A DNA stretch of 5,875 bases from Clostridiales bacterium. GTDB taxonomy: Bacteria; Bacillota; Clostridia; Oscillospirales; Oscillospiraceae. The stretch's first letter is position 1. Every line of letters starts with the position of its first letter. This document shows, in pieces, positions 1 to 5,401 of the stretch. A program made the translations under genes and the position numbers. The notes below the pieces were generated by a model. The model was given only the letters and a program-made list of their open reading frames with translations. It made no database searches and was not told the origin of the DNA. The DNA lies in the NCBI GenBank assembly GCA_019415645.1, contig DXYV01000044.1:17305-23179 (forward strand), written 5' to 3'.

Positions 1-118
1 GGCCCCCTATTGCAAGCGGGAGATCGTGATTGACGACGATTTGATGCTGTGGGGGCTGAAGCTGATCTACGAGAAGAACAAGGGGGACACGCCGCCGGCG
101 AAGCCGGGGCGCACGTGA
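1..118 (+). CDS. 3' end of an unrecognised protein (partial)
   Basis: An open frame entering from the left edge (first complete codon at base 2) reads 38 residues and stops at TGA 116-118. The visible tail contains a single Cys in APYCKREIVIDDD, an amphipathic stretch LMLWGLKLIYEKNKG, and a Pro-rich, probably disordered end (TPPAKPGRT). Codons end mostly in G or C, like the well-identified genes in this window, which supports real coding. I do not recognise the family from this fragment and assign no function. No U-rich terminator follows directly on this strand; the strong hairpin at 151-188 lies 32 bases downstream and may limit read-through. Confidence 0.6.
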   Translation, partial: APYCKREIVIDDDLMLWGLKLIYEKNKGDTPPAKPGRT

Positions 119-140
119 GCGCAGTCTGAAACCTCCAGAA

Positions 141-188
141 ATAAAAGGACAGAGCGGCGCCGCGGGCAACTGCCCGTGGCGCCGCTCT
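141..188 (-). terminator. Rho-independent terminator of the RHH gene
   Basis: The arms 151-168 and 171-188 are complementary at 17 of 18 positions; the exception is G162/T177, a G-U wobble in plus-strand RNA and an A-C mismatch in minus-strand RNA. On the minus strand the hairpin is followed by a T-rich run (GTCCTTTTATTTC, bases 150 downward), the usual form of an intrinsic terminator, and it begins 3 bases after the TAA of the minus-strand gene ending at 191. On the plus strand no T-run follows, so termination of the upstream plus-strand gene here would be weaker. Confidence 0.8.
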
Positions 189-190
189 GC

Positions 191-391
191 TTACTGGGAC
201 GCATCGCTGTCCGTCTCCGCGTCCTCCTTCAGGTTATCCAGCGCCACCCGGACCGCCTCAATGACAAAGGCAGAGAACGTACAGTTCGTGCCCCGAATGG
301 CCGCTTCCACTTCCTCGATCATGTCGTTTGGAAAGCGGATGCCCTTCGGAGTGGTGGGGGGAATATTGGGAATCTTAAATTTACGGGCCAC
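191..391 (-). CDS. Small ribbon-helix-helix (YlcI/YnfO-like) DNA-binding protein
   Basis: A 66-residue protein. After a basic, Pro-rich N-terminus (ARKFKIPNIPPTTPKG) comes a pattern fitting the ribbon-helix-helix fold: a short strand KGIRFPN (16-22), helix 1 DMIEEVEAAIRG (23-34), a turn TNCTF (35-39), and helix 2 SAFVIEAVRVALDNLKE (40-56). An acidic tail follows (57-66). RHH proteins bind operator DNA as dimers through the paired strands and often repress their own and a neighbouring promoter, so a regulatory role is inferred. The start chosen is GTG at 391, preceded by a weak GGTGGTG (398-404). The frame stays open to an ATG at 559, but that part would run through the promoter region and into the divergent gene. 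No toxin partner is recognisable. The family call rests on residue pattern only. Confidence 0.72.
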   Translation of the reverse strand: MARKFKIPNIPPTTPKGIRFPNDMIEEVEAAIRGTNCTFSAFVIEAVRVALDNLKEDAETDSDASQ

Positions 392-413
392 AACGAACAC
401 CACCGCATTACTA

Positions 414-442
414 TTGTCAAACAAAATGTAATACGATATACT
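414..442 (+). promoter_or_regulatory. Sigma-A-type promoter for the 87-residue protein gene
   Basis: The -35 box TTGTCA (414-419) and -10 box TATACT (437-442) are separated by exactly 17 bases, each one or two positions from the housekeeping consensus. Transcription would begin near 449, giving a leader of about 49 bases before the ATG at 498. The -35 box lies inside one arm of an inverted repeat (414-425 and 461-472), so a protein bound there would block this promoter. Confidence 0.72.
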
Positions 443-443
443 T

Positions 444-472
444 AAAATATATGTATAACGTTTGTTTAACAA
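444..472 (-). promoter_or_regulatory. Probable divergent promoter for the RHH gene
   Basis: On the minus strand the -35 box TTGTTA (472-467) is followed after 17 bases by TATTTT (449-444), a plausible though weaker sigma-A pair. Transcription would start near 437 and give a leader of about 45 bases to the GTG at 391. This promoter is a near mirror image of the plus-strand promoter about base 443; the two -10 boxes are adjacent, so RNA polymerase should not be able to occupy both at once. Confidence 0.5.
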
Positions 473-497
473 ATAGTGTACAACAGGAGGGAACGCT

Positions 498-761
498 ATG
501 ACGCCGCAGGAGGAGCTTTGGCTGAAAGTGATGGGGATGCACGCGCAGCCGGACGGCATACCCAGCGAATTTGAGGAGGGTTCGCCCTGTATGAAGCTCT
601 ATGACCGAATCGACGACGCCCGCGTGCGCCTGTGCGAACGCTTCGGCATGGACTTCGAGGACCCCGATATGCTGGAAATTTTGAACTGTGAGGACGAGAT
701 CTGCAAGCTGGTGGGATGCAGGATGTACCGCTATGGGGAGCTGGGCACCGCCGGCGGCTGA
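498..761 (+). CDS. Small acidic Cys-containing hypothetical protein
   Basis: An 87-residue protein starting at ATG 498 behind a strong Shine-Dalgarno AGGAGGG (485-491) with 6 bases of spacing. It is acidic (about 19 Asp/Glu against 9 Lys/Arg) and has five Cys (31, 46, 64, 69, 74). There is no signal peptide or membrane segment. The region 32-80 looks mainly helical (MKLYDRIDDARVRLCERFG, then DPDMLEILNCEDEICKLVG). The Cys are too irregularly spaced for a recognisable zinc ribbon. I do not recognise the family with confidence; size and layout resemble small uncharacterised proteins common in gut Clostridia. It is single-gene, with its own promoter at 414-442 and a terminator at 787-825, and is transcribed divergently from the RHH gene, which may control it. 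It is not an obvious toxin. Confidence 0.78.
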   Translation: MTPQEELWLKVMGMHAQPDGIPSEFEEGSPCMKLYDRIDDARVRLCERFGMDFEDPDMLEILNCEDEICKLVGCRMYRYGELGTAGG

Positions 762-786
762 GGGCCGCACAGGCAGGACGCCTATG

Positions 787-826
787 AAACACCGCCGGAC
801 GGCTCAGGGCTGTCCGGCGGTGTTTT
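787..826. terminator. Convergent terminator between the 87-residue gene and nfnB
   Basis: A perfect 14-bp stem, 787-800 (AAACACCGCCGGAC) with 812-825, encloses an 11-base loop. On the plus strand it runs into TGTTTTGTCT (821-830), a fair U-tract for the gene ending at 761. On the minus strand the hairpin begins 8 bases past the nfnB stop and is followed only by TTTCAT, so it would be a weaker terminator for the nfn operon. It is best read as one shared bidirectional terminator for two convergent units. Confidence 0.8.
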
Positions 827-833
827 GTCTGAA

Positions 834-2231
834 TCAGGCGTTGGCGTTGAGCTTTTCAGCAATGGCCTTGGCGGCCCGCTTGCCGGCGCCCATGGCCTGG
901 ATGACCGTAGCCGCGCCGGTGACGGCGTCGCCTCCGGCGTAGACGTTCTCCTGACTGGTCTGCATGGTGGCCTCGTCCACCACAAAGCAGCCGTGGTCGT
1001 TGACCTGGAGAGTGGGATCGGCCATACGGATGAGGGGATTGGGGCTGGTGCCCAGGGCCATAATAACCGTGTCCACCTCAATGGTGAAGGAGGAGTCAGG
1101 CACCGGGATCGGCCGGCGGCGGCCCTTCTCGTCGGGCTCGCCCAGCTCCATGCGGATACAGGCAAGGCCGGTGGCGCGGCCCATACCGGCGCCGTCGATG
1201 ACGGCCGTGGGGTTGGTCAGGAAGTGGAACTGGATGCCCTCCTCCTTGGCGTGGTGGACCTCCTCGGCCCGGGCGGGCATCTCGGCCTCCGAACGGCGGT
1301 AGACCAGATGGACCTCCTCGGCGCCCATGCGCAGGGCGCAGCGGGCCGCGTCCATGGCCACGTTGCCGCCGCCCACCACCGCCACGGAGCGGCTTTTGAT
1401 GAGGGGGGTGTCATACTCGGGCTTCCAGGCGTGCATCAGGTTGACCCGGGTGAGGTACTCGTTGGCGGAATAGACCCCCGCCAGACCCTCGCCGGGGATG
1501 TTCATGAACTTGGGCAGGCCGGCGCCGGTGGCCAGAAAGACCGCCTTGTAGCCGGACTGGAACAGCTCGTCGATGGTGAGCACCCGGCCCATGACCATGT
1601 CGGTGTGAATCTGCACGCCCAGGGAGCGCAGGTCGGCCTCGGTCCGGCGGACAATGGCCTTGGGCAGGCGGAATTCGGGGATGCCGTACACCAGCACGCC
1701 GCCCACGGTGTGGAAGGCCTCGAAGATGGTGACGGCGTAGCCCTGCTGGGACAGGTCATAGGCGCAGGTCAGGCCGGCGGGGCCGGAGCCCACCACTGCC
1801 ACGTGGGTGTAGTTGGCGGGCAGAAGGGGCAGGGCCGGTTCGGGGTGGTGCTCCAGGTGCCAGTCGGCCACAAAGCGCTCCAGCCGGCCGATGGCCACGG
1901 GTTCGGACTTAATGCCGCGCACGCACCTGGCCTCGCACTGGGTCTCCTGGGGGCAGACCCGGCCGGAGATGGCGGGCAGGCCGTTGGTGGAGGAGATGAT
2001 CTGATAGGCGGCCTCAAAGTCCCCCTCGGCCACCTTGGCAATAAACTCAGGAATGCGTACATTCACCGGGCAGCCGGCGGTGCAGGGGGCGTTCTTGCAG
2101 TGGAGGCAGCGGCCGGCCTCCTTCTTGGCCATTTCCTCGGTATAGCCCAGGGCCACCTCTTCAAAGTTGTGGGCCCGGATCTTGGGGTCCCGCTCCGGCA
2201 TGGCGGTGCGGGGCGATTTCATATCAGGCAT
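834..2231 (-). CDS. nfnB: NfnB, large subunit of bifurcating ferredoxin:NADP+ oxidoreductase
   Basis: A 465-residue cytoplasmic flavoprotein, usual length for NfnB/SudA and often labelled NADPH-dependent glutamate synthase small chain (gltA). With NfnA it couples NADH and reduced ferredoxin oxidation to reduction of two NADP+, by flavin-based electron bifurcation. The N-terminal cluster domain carries Cys42, 45, 50 and 54, and then C-PQETQ-C-EAR-C (Cys93, 99, 103; Glu96 between). In characterised NfnB one cluster has a Glu ligand, and Glu96 is the candidate here. The FAD-binding GSGPAG is at 148-153, the NADPH-binding GGGNVA at 287-292 with the YRRSEAEMPAR segment at 311-321, and the C-terminal flavin motif YAGGDAVTGAATV at 431-443. 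The ATG at 2231 follows AAAGGAGG with 8 bases of spacing and overlaps the end of nfnA by 8 bases (ATGCCTGA), implying coupled translation. True glutamate synthase is less likely: no large GltB subunit is seen and the NfnA partner is adjacent. Confidence 0.95.
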   Translation of the reverse strand: MPDMKSPRTAMPERDPKIRAHNFEEVALGYTEEMAKKEAGRCLHCKNAPCTAGCPVNVRIPEFIAKVAEGDFEAAYQIISSTNGLPAISGRVCPQETQCEARCVRGIKSEPVAIGRLERFVADWHLEHHPEPALPLLPANYTHVAVVGSGPAGLTCAYDLSQQGYAVTIFEAFHTVGGVLVYGIPEFRLPKAIVRRTEADLRSLGVQIHTDMVMGRVLTIDELFQSGYKAVFLATGAGLPKFMNIPGEGLAGVYSANEYLTRVNLMHAWKPEYDTPLIKSRSVAVVGGGNVAMDAARCALRMGAEEVHLVYRRSEAEMPARAEEVHHAKEEGIQFHFLTNPTAVIDGAGMGRATGLACIRMELGEPDEKGRRRPIPVPDSSFTIEVDTVIMALGTSPNPLIRMADPTLQVNDHGCFVVDEATMQTSQENVYAGGDAVTGAATVIQAMGAGKRAAKAIAEKLNANA

Positions 2232-3102
2232 TGGGGAGTCCTCCTTTCGCCAGTTCCTCGGCCATCTTCTGCATCCGGCAGGTGTGGGCGTGGGCGGCCT
2301 TGGCAAAGGCCTCCTGCTCCCGGTACACGCCGTTGCGGACAATAAGCTCGTCGTAGTCCACCTGGTGGCCGTCGAAGTCGGGGCCGTCCACGCAGGCAAA
2401 CTTGGTCTGGCCGCCCACCTGGACCCGGCAGCCGCCGCACATGCCGGTGCCGTCCACCATGATGGGGTTGAGGGAGACGATGGTCTTGAGGTTGTAGGGC
2501 AGGGTGACCTGGGAAATGGCCCGCATCATGGGGATGGGGCCGATGGCGATGGCCACGTCATACTGGTTGCCCGCCTCCAGCAGCGCGGAGAGCTTGTTGG
2601 AGACAAAGCCCTTTTCGCCGTAGGTGCCGTCATCGGTGGTGATGTACAGGTTGGTGCAGTTGCGGCGGAAGGAGCCCTCCAGGAACACCAGGTCCTTGGT
2701 GCGGAAGCCCACGATCACGTCTACGTGGGCGCCGGCCCGGTAGAGGGCCTTGGCCTGGGGGAAGGCGATGGCGCAGCCCACGCCGCCGCCGATGATGACC
2801 GCCCGCTGGACGCCCTCCACCTCAGTGGGGTTGCCCAGGGGGCCCACCACGTCCAAAATCTCCTCGCCGGACTCCAGCGCGTCCAGCTTCTGGGTGGTCA
2901 GGCCCACCCGCTGGTACATAATGGTGACCGTGCCGCGCACCGCATCGTAATCGGCGATGGTCAGGGGAATGCGCTCCCCCTGCTCGTCCACCCGGACGAT
3001 GACAAACTGGCCGGGCTTCGCCTTGCGTGCGACCATGGGCGCGCTGACCTCCATCAGCGTCACCGTGGGGTTCAGAATACGCTTGGTGACAATCGTTGCC
3101 AT
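2224..3102 (-). CDS. nfnA: NfnA, small subunit of bifurcating ferredoxin:NADP+ oxidoreductase
   Basis: A 292-residue protein of the ferredoxin-NADP reductase/PyrK-like superfamily, normal NfnA/SudB length. It holds one FAD and one [2Fe-2S] cluster and is the NAD(H)-side subunit of the Nfn heterodimer. The flavin-domain motif ERIPLTIAD is at 43-51, the nucleotide-binding GGGVGCAIAF at 105-114, VGFR at 131-134, and AIAIGPIPMM at 184-193. The C-terminal cluster region reads Asp217-x4-Cys222-x2-Cys225-x11-Cys237. Only three Cys are present, with Asp where PyrK-type proteins have the first Cys, which is the known Nfn ligand set. The start ATG at 3102 has GGGAGG (3112-3117 on the complement) 9 bases upstream. 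It is first gene of a two-gene operon with nfnB, transcribed from a promoter at 3162-3189, divergently from the ger operon. Confidence 0.95.
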   Translation of the reverse strand: MATIVTKRILNPTVTLMEVSAPMVARKAKPGQFVIVRVDEQGERIPLTIADYDAVRGTVTIMYQRVGLTTQKLDALESGEEILDVVGPLGNPTEVEGVQRAVIIGGGVGCAIAFPQAKALYRAGAHVDVIVGFRTKDLVFLEGSFRRNCTNLYITTDDGTYGEKGFVSNKLSALLEAGNQYDVAIAIGPIPMMRAISQVTLPYNLKTIVSLNPIMVDGTGMCGGCRVQVGGQTKFACVDGPDFDGHQVDYDELIVRNGVYREQEAFAKAAHAHTCRMQKMAEELAKGGLPNA

Positions 3103-3110
3103 GCTAGAAA

Positions 3111-3141
3111 ACCTCCCATTCGCTGTGGAGGCGAACTCCAC
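3111..3141 (-). promoter_or_regulatory. Leader hairpin and ribosome binding site of nfnA
   Basis: The nfnA leader contains a 6-bp stem GUGGAG/CUCCAC (3141-3136 with 3130-3125) with a 5-base loop, UUCGC, about 8 bases before the Shine-Dalgarno GGGAGG (3117-3112). The CCUCC within this region (3131-3127) is also an exact complement of GGAGG in the Shine-Dalgarno, so two exclusive pairings are possible: hairpin closed with the site free, or CCUCC pairing over the site. The bases are seen; any regulatory use is inference, and both stems are short. Confidence 0.35.
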
Positions 3142-3161
3142 TGCTTCGTTCTATACCTGAC

Positions 3162-3189
3162 ATTTTATCAGAATGTACGGAAAAGTCCA
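3162..3189 (-). promoter_or_regulatory. Probable extended -10 promoter of nfnAB
   Basis: On the minus strand TGGACT (3189-3184) precedes, by 16 bases, a -10 box TAAAAT (3167-3162) that has an upstream TG in the extended -10 position (TGATAAAAT). This fits a housekeeping sigma-A promoter. RNA would start near 3155, giving a leader of about 53 bases to the ATG at 3102. The promoter lies back-to-back with that of the ger operon, with 18 bases between them. Confidence 0.6.
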
Positions 3190-3207
3190 GAAATAGTTTT
3201 TGGGTTT

Positions 3208-3236
3208 TGTATAAATCTTTTGCAGCTCCATATAAT
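3208..3236 (+). promoter_or_regulatory. Probable promoter of the ger operon
   Basis: TATAAT (3231-3236) is a perfect sigma-A-type -10 box, preceded by TGTATA (3208-3213) at 17 bases, a poor match to TTGACA. Germination operons are normally read in the forespore by sigma-G (GNATA-like -35, CATNNTA-like -10). Here GTATA (3209-3213) and CATATAA (3229-3235) resemble those elements, but the second is imperfect and the spacing is only 15. Either factor may be used. RNA start near 3243 would leave a leader of about 33 bases. Confidence 0.5.
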
Positions 3237-3275
3237 ACAAAAGTTATAAGCAGCAAAAAGGGGGAAACCGGCGAA

Positions 3276-4796
3276 ATGGGTATGTTTGGCGCGGACCGGG
3301 ACTGGGTGCCGCCCCACCCCAGGAAGGAACCGAGGCTGGAGGGGCCGCCCACACCCCAGCGGGTGGCCGAGGTTTTTGAGGGGTGCGTGGATTTCGGCCA
3401 GCGGGAATTCCTGCTGAACAACGATCCGGAAAAACGGGTGCAGCTGTGTTATGTGGCGGGGCAGGTGCGGGCCGAGCGGGCCTGCGACTATGTGCTGCGG
3501 CCCATGGCCCAGAACGAGGCCCTGAGCGGCGCGGCCGATCTGGAACAGGCCTACGACCTGATGAAAAACGGCAGCCTGTATGCCCTGATCGTGATGGAGC
3601 GCACCACGCTGGATCAGGTGGTGTTTGATCTGATCGACGGCTGGATCGCGGTGTTTTTCCCGGGAAAGGAGACGGTGCTCAACTTCTGGGTGGCCACTGA
3701 GGAGAAGCGGTCGGTCAATCCGCCGGAGAACGAGCCTGACGTAAAGGGCGCCAGGGACTCCTTTGTGGAATCCCTGCGCACCAATACCTCCCTGGTGCGG
3801 CGGCGGTTCCGGACGCCGGAGCTGAAGATCCAGGAATATAAGGTGGGGAGGCAGTCGGTGACGCCGGTGGACATCCTCTATATTCCGGGAATCACCGACC
3901 CGGCCCTGGTGCAGGAGGCCGAGCGCCGGGTGGACCGGATGGACATTGACGCGCTGCTGATGACCGGCAGTCTGGAGGAGTATATCGTGGACGAGGTGGA
4001 CACGGCCTTCCCGCTGGTGGCCTATACCGAGCGGCCCGACCGATTCTGCTCCGGGCTGGCGGAGGGCCGGGTGGGAATCCTGGTGGACGGCCTGCCCATG
4101 GGCTACCTGGTGCCCGGCACCATCGACCGCTTCCTCAGCGCGGGGCAGGACAGGTCCTCCAACTGGATGGTGGCCTCCATGCTGCTGGTGCTGCGCTACC
4201 TGTGCATGCTGGTGACCCTGTTCCTGCCCGCCCTGTATATCGCGGCGGTGGTCTTTCACCCGGAGATGATTCCTCTGCGTCTGGCTCAGTCCATCATCGC
4301 GGCCAAGGAGCACGTGCCCTTCTCCTCACTGAGCGAGGTGCTCATCATGCTGCTGGCCTTTGAGGTGCTCCAGGAGGCGGGGGTCCGCCTGCCCTCCTCC
4401 ATCGGGCAGACCGTGTCCATTCTGGGCGGCCTGGTGGTGGGCTCCGCCGCCGTGGAGGCCAAGATCGTTTCGCCCGCCGTACTGGTAGTGGTAGCCATCG
4501 CGGGAATCGCGGGGTACACCACCCCCAGCCAGGACCTGGCGGGCGCACTGCGCATCTGGCGGTTTCTGCTGGCGGTGCTGGCGGGAATCGGAGGGCTAAC
4601 GGGAATGGTCCTGGGCGGAATCGCGCTGGTGTGCCGCCTGGCGACGCTGGAGAGCTTTGGAATCCCCTACCTGACGCCCTTTGCCTCTTCCGCGGGGGAG
4701 CAGCGGGAGGGGCACGCGGTCATCCGGGAGCCCCTGGCCAAGACCAAGCTGCGGCCGGGCTATCTGCGGACCCGAAACCGGAGGAATCAGCGATGA
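3276..4796 (+). CDS. GerA-family spore germination protein
   Basis: A 506-residue protein, typical of the A subunit of nutrient germinant receptors in the spore inner membrane. The soluble N-terminal half has family landmarks: EPDVKGARDSFVESLRTN (153-170), LVRRRFRTPELKI (173-185), ILYIPGI (200-206), and ERPDRFCSGLAEGRVGILVDG (252-272, quoted in part). The membrane half starts near 297 and includes LPALYIAAVVFHPEMIP (318-334), FEVLQEAGVRLPSSIGQT (362-379), GGLVVGSAAVEAKIVSP (384-400) and further hydrophobic segments at about 402-420 and 429-455. The end has SFGIPYLTPFA (460-470). The start ATG 3276 has an AAAGGGGG site 11 bases upstream; a TTG at 3207 would lie in the promoter. It overlaps the next gene by ATGA. 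Germinant specificity cannot be read from the sequence. Confidence 0.96.
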   Translation: MGMFGADRDWVPPHPRKEPRLEGPPTPQRVAEVFEGCVDFGQREFLLNNDPEKRVQLCYVAGQVRAERACDYVLRPMAQNEALSGAADLEQAYDLMKNGSLYALIVMERTTLDQVVFDLIDGWIAVFFPGKETVLNFWVATEEKRSVNPPENEPDVKGARDSFVESLRTNTSLVRRRFRTPELKIQEYKVGRQSVTPVDILYIPGITDPALVQEAERRVDRMDIDALLMTGSLEEYIVDEVDTAFPLVAYTERPDRFCSGLAEGRVGILVDGLPMGYLVPGTIDRFLSAGQDRSSNWMVASMLLVLRYLCMLVTLFLPALYIAAVVFHPEMIPLRLAQSIIAAKEHVPFSSLSEVLIMLLAFEVLQEAGVRLPSSIGQTVSILGGLVVGSAAVEAKIVSPAVLVVVAIAGIAGYTTPSQDLAGALRIWRFLLAVLAGIGGLTGMVLGGIALVCRLATLESFGIPYLTPFASSAGEQREGHAVIREPLAKTKLRPGYLRTRNRRNQR

Positions 4797-5401
4797 GGCG
4801 GCGGTGGGCCGCCTTGGGCCTGGGCCTGCTGTGGCTGGGCCTGTCCGGCTGTTCCTCGGCGGGACCCTATGGACGGGAACTGGAGGAGACCGTGCTGGTG
4901 CGGGTCCTGGGGGTAGATCGGCTGGAATCGGGCGTGACGCTGACCGCCGCCGGAATCGACGGTGCGGGGGAGACGGTTCTGGCCCGCACCACCGGCGCTA
5001 CGCTGGAGGAGGCCTTCGCCGCCCTGCCCACGGCGGGGGAGGAGTATCTCTCCCTGACCAATGTGACCCAGATCCTGTTGGGGGATGGGACCGACTGGCG
5101 GGCGGTGCTGGACTATGTGGTAAAGGATAAGGCTATGAGCTACACGGCCACAGTCTGGGCGGTAAACGGATTTGCCGGGGACCTGCTGGAACAGACCACA
5201 GACGGCGGCGTGGGCCGCTTTGGGGTGCTGGACCAGAGCGGGGTGGAGGAGGTCACGGTCAAAACGGCTCTGGCCGGACTGCTGACCGATGGAAGTGTGA
5301 CGCTGCCCGTTCTGGCGCTGCGGGAGTCGCTGCTGACGCCGGTGGGGACGCTGTCCATGGAACTGCGCGGAGCCGCCGGAGAGACAAGGGAGGCAAGTTG
5401 A
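4793..5401 (+). CDS. Short GerC-like lipoprotein of the germinant receptor
   Basis: A 202-residue predicted lipoprotein. Residues 1-20 form a lipoprotein signal (MRRR, a Leu/Gly-rich core, and the lipobox LSGC with Cys20 as lipid anchor). The mature part starts with GRELEETVLVRVLGVDRLESGV (residues 27-48, overall pattern), which matches the start of GerC proteins (WDRRELEELAI...GID). It continues with the LARTTGATLEEAFAALP and LSLTNVTQILLGD segments (63-79, 86-98) of their N-terminal domain. Family members usually have about 350-400 residues. Here the frame stops cleanly at TGA 5399-5401, so only the N-terminal domain is encoded. Shine-Dalgarno GGAGG (4780-4784) with 8 bases of spacing and the ATGA overlap with the gerA-like gene support the start and operon membership. 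The GerC call rests on domain pattern, operon position and lipobox. Confidence 0.85.
   Translation: MRRRWAALGLGLLWLGLSGCSSAGPYGRELEETVLVRVLGVDRLESGVTLTAAGIDGAGETVLARTTGATLEEAFAALPTAGEEYLSLTNVTQILLGDGTDWRAVLDYVVKDKAMSYTATVWAVNGFAGDLLEQTTDGGVGRFGVLDQSGVEEVTVKTALAGLLTDGSVTLPVLALRESLLTPVGTLSMELRGAAGETREAS

Larger units (their letters stand above)
414..472. repeat. AT-rich quasi-palindrome, candidate RHH operator
   Basis: The sequence TTGTCAAACAAA (414-425) reappears inverted as TTGTTAAACAAA on the minus strand (472-461), 11 of 12 bases identical. The symmetry continues more loosely inward, with 19 of 29 positions matching about a centre at 443. The right arm is also part of a small perfect dyad, TTTGTT-T-AACAAA (461-473). 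The region is strikingly AT-rich between GC-rich genes. Location between an RHH gene and a divergent gene, with a -35 box in each outer arm, suggests an autoregulatory operator. That binding is inference. Confidence 0.6.

Noticed and set aside
151..188. Recombination or attachment site at the long inverted repeat
   Set aside because: Its position just past a stop codon and the minus-strand T-run explain it as a terminator; no second copy was seen in the window.
392..559. Longer N-terminus of the RHH protein starting at ATG 559
   Set aside because: The extension would be translated through the AT-rich promoter region and the start of the divergent gene, and its residues look non-coding. The RHH fold is complete from GTG 391.
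191..761. Toxin-antitoxin module
   Set aside because: An RHH protein is a common antitoxin, but the partner is divergent instead of co-transcribed, is acidic and has no toxin motif. There is not enough to call it.
825..2345. Long plus-strand open frame of 506 codons opposite nfnB
   Set aside because: It is the antisense shadow of nfnB, produced by G/C-ending codons. The product is a Gly/His/Ala/Val-rich sequence without domain motifs, whereas the minus strand encodes a textbook flavoprotein.
2232..2399. Longer NfnB start at 2399
   Set aside because: The added 56 residues overlap nfnA in another frame and have no family counterpart; ATG 2231 has an AAAGGAGG site at good spacing.
2167..3249. 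Plus-strand open frame of 360 codons opposite nfnA
   Set aside because: Same low-complexity antisense pattern (Gly, His, Val, Asp); it also runs through the divergent promoter region and has no family motif.
3207..3275. TTG start at 3207 for the gerA-like gene
   Set aside because: It would overlap the promoter and lacks a ribosome binding site; ATG 3276 has one and matches the family length.
3168..4313. Minus-strand open frame of 381 codons opposite the gerA-like gene
   Set aside because: Shadow frame rich in His, Gln, Gly and Arg; the plus strand has unmistakable GerA motifs over the same bases.
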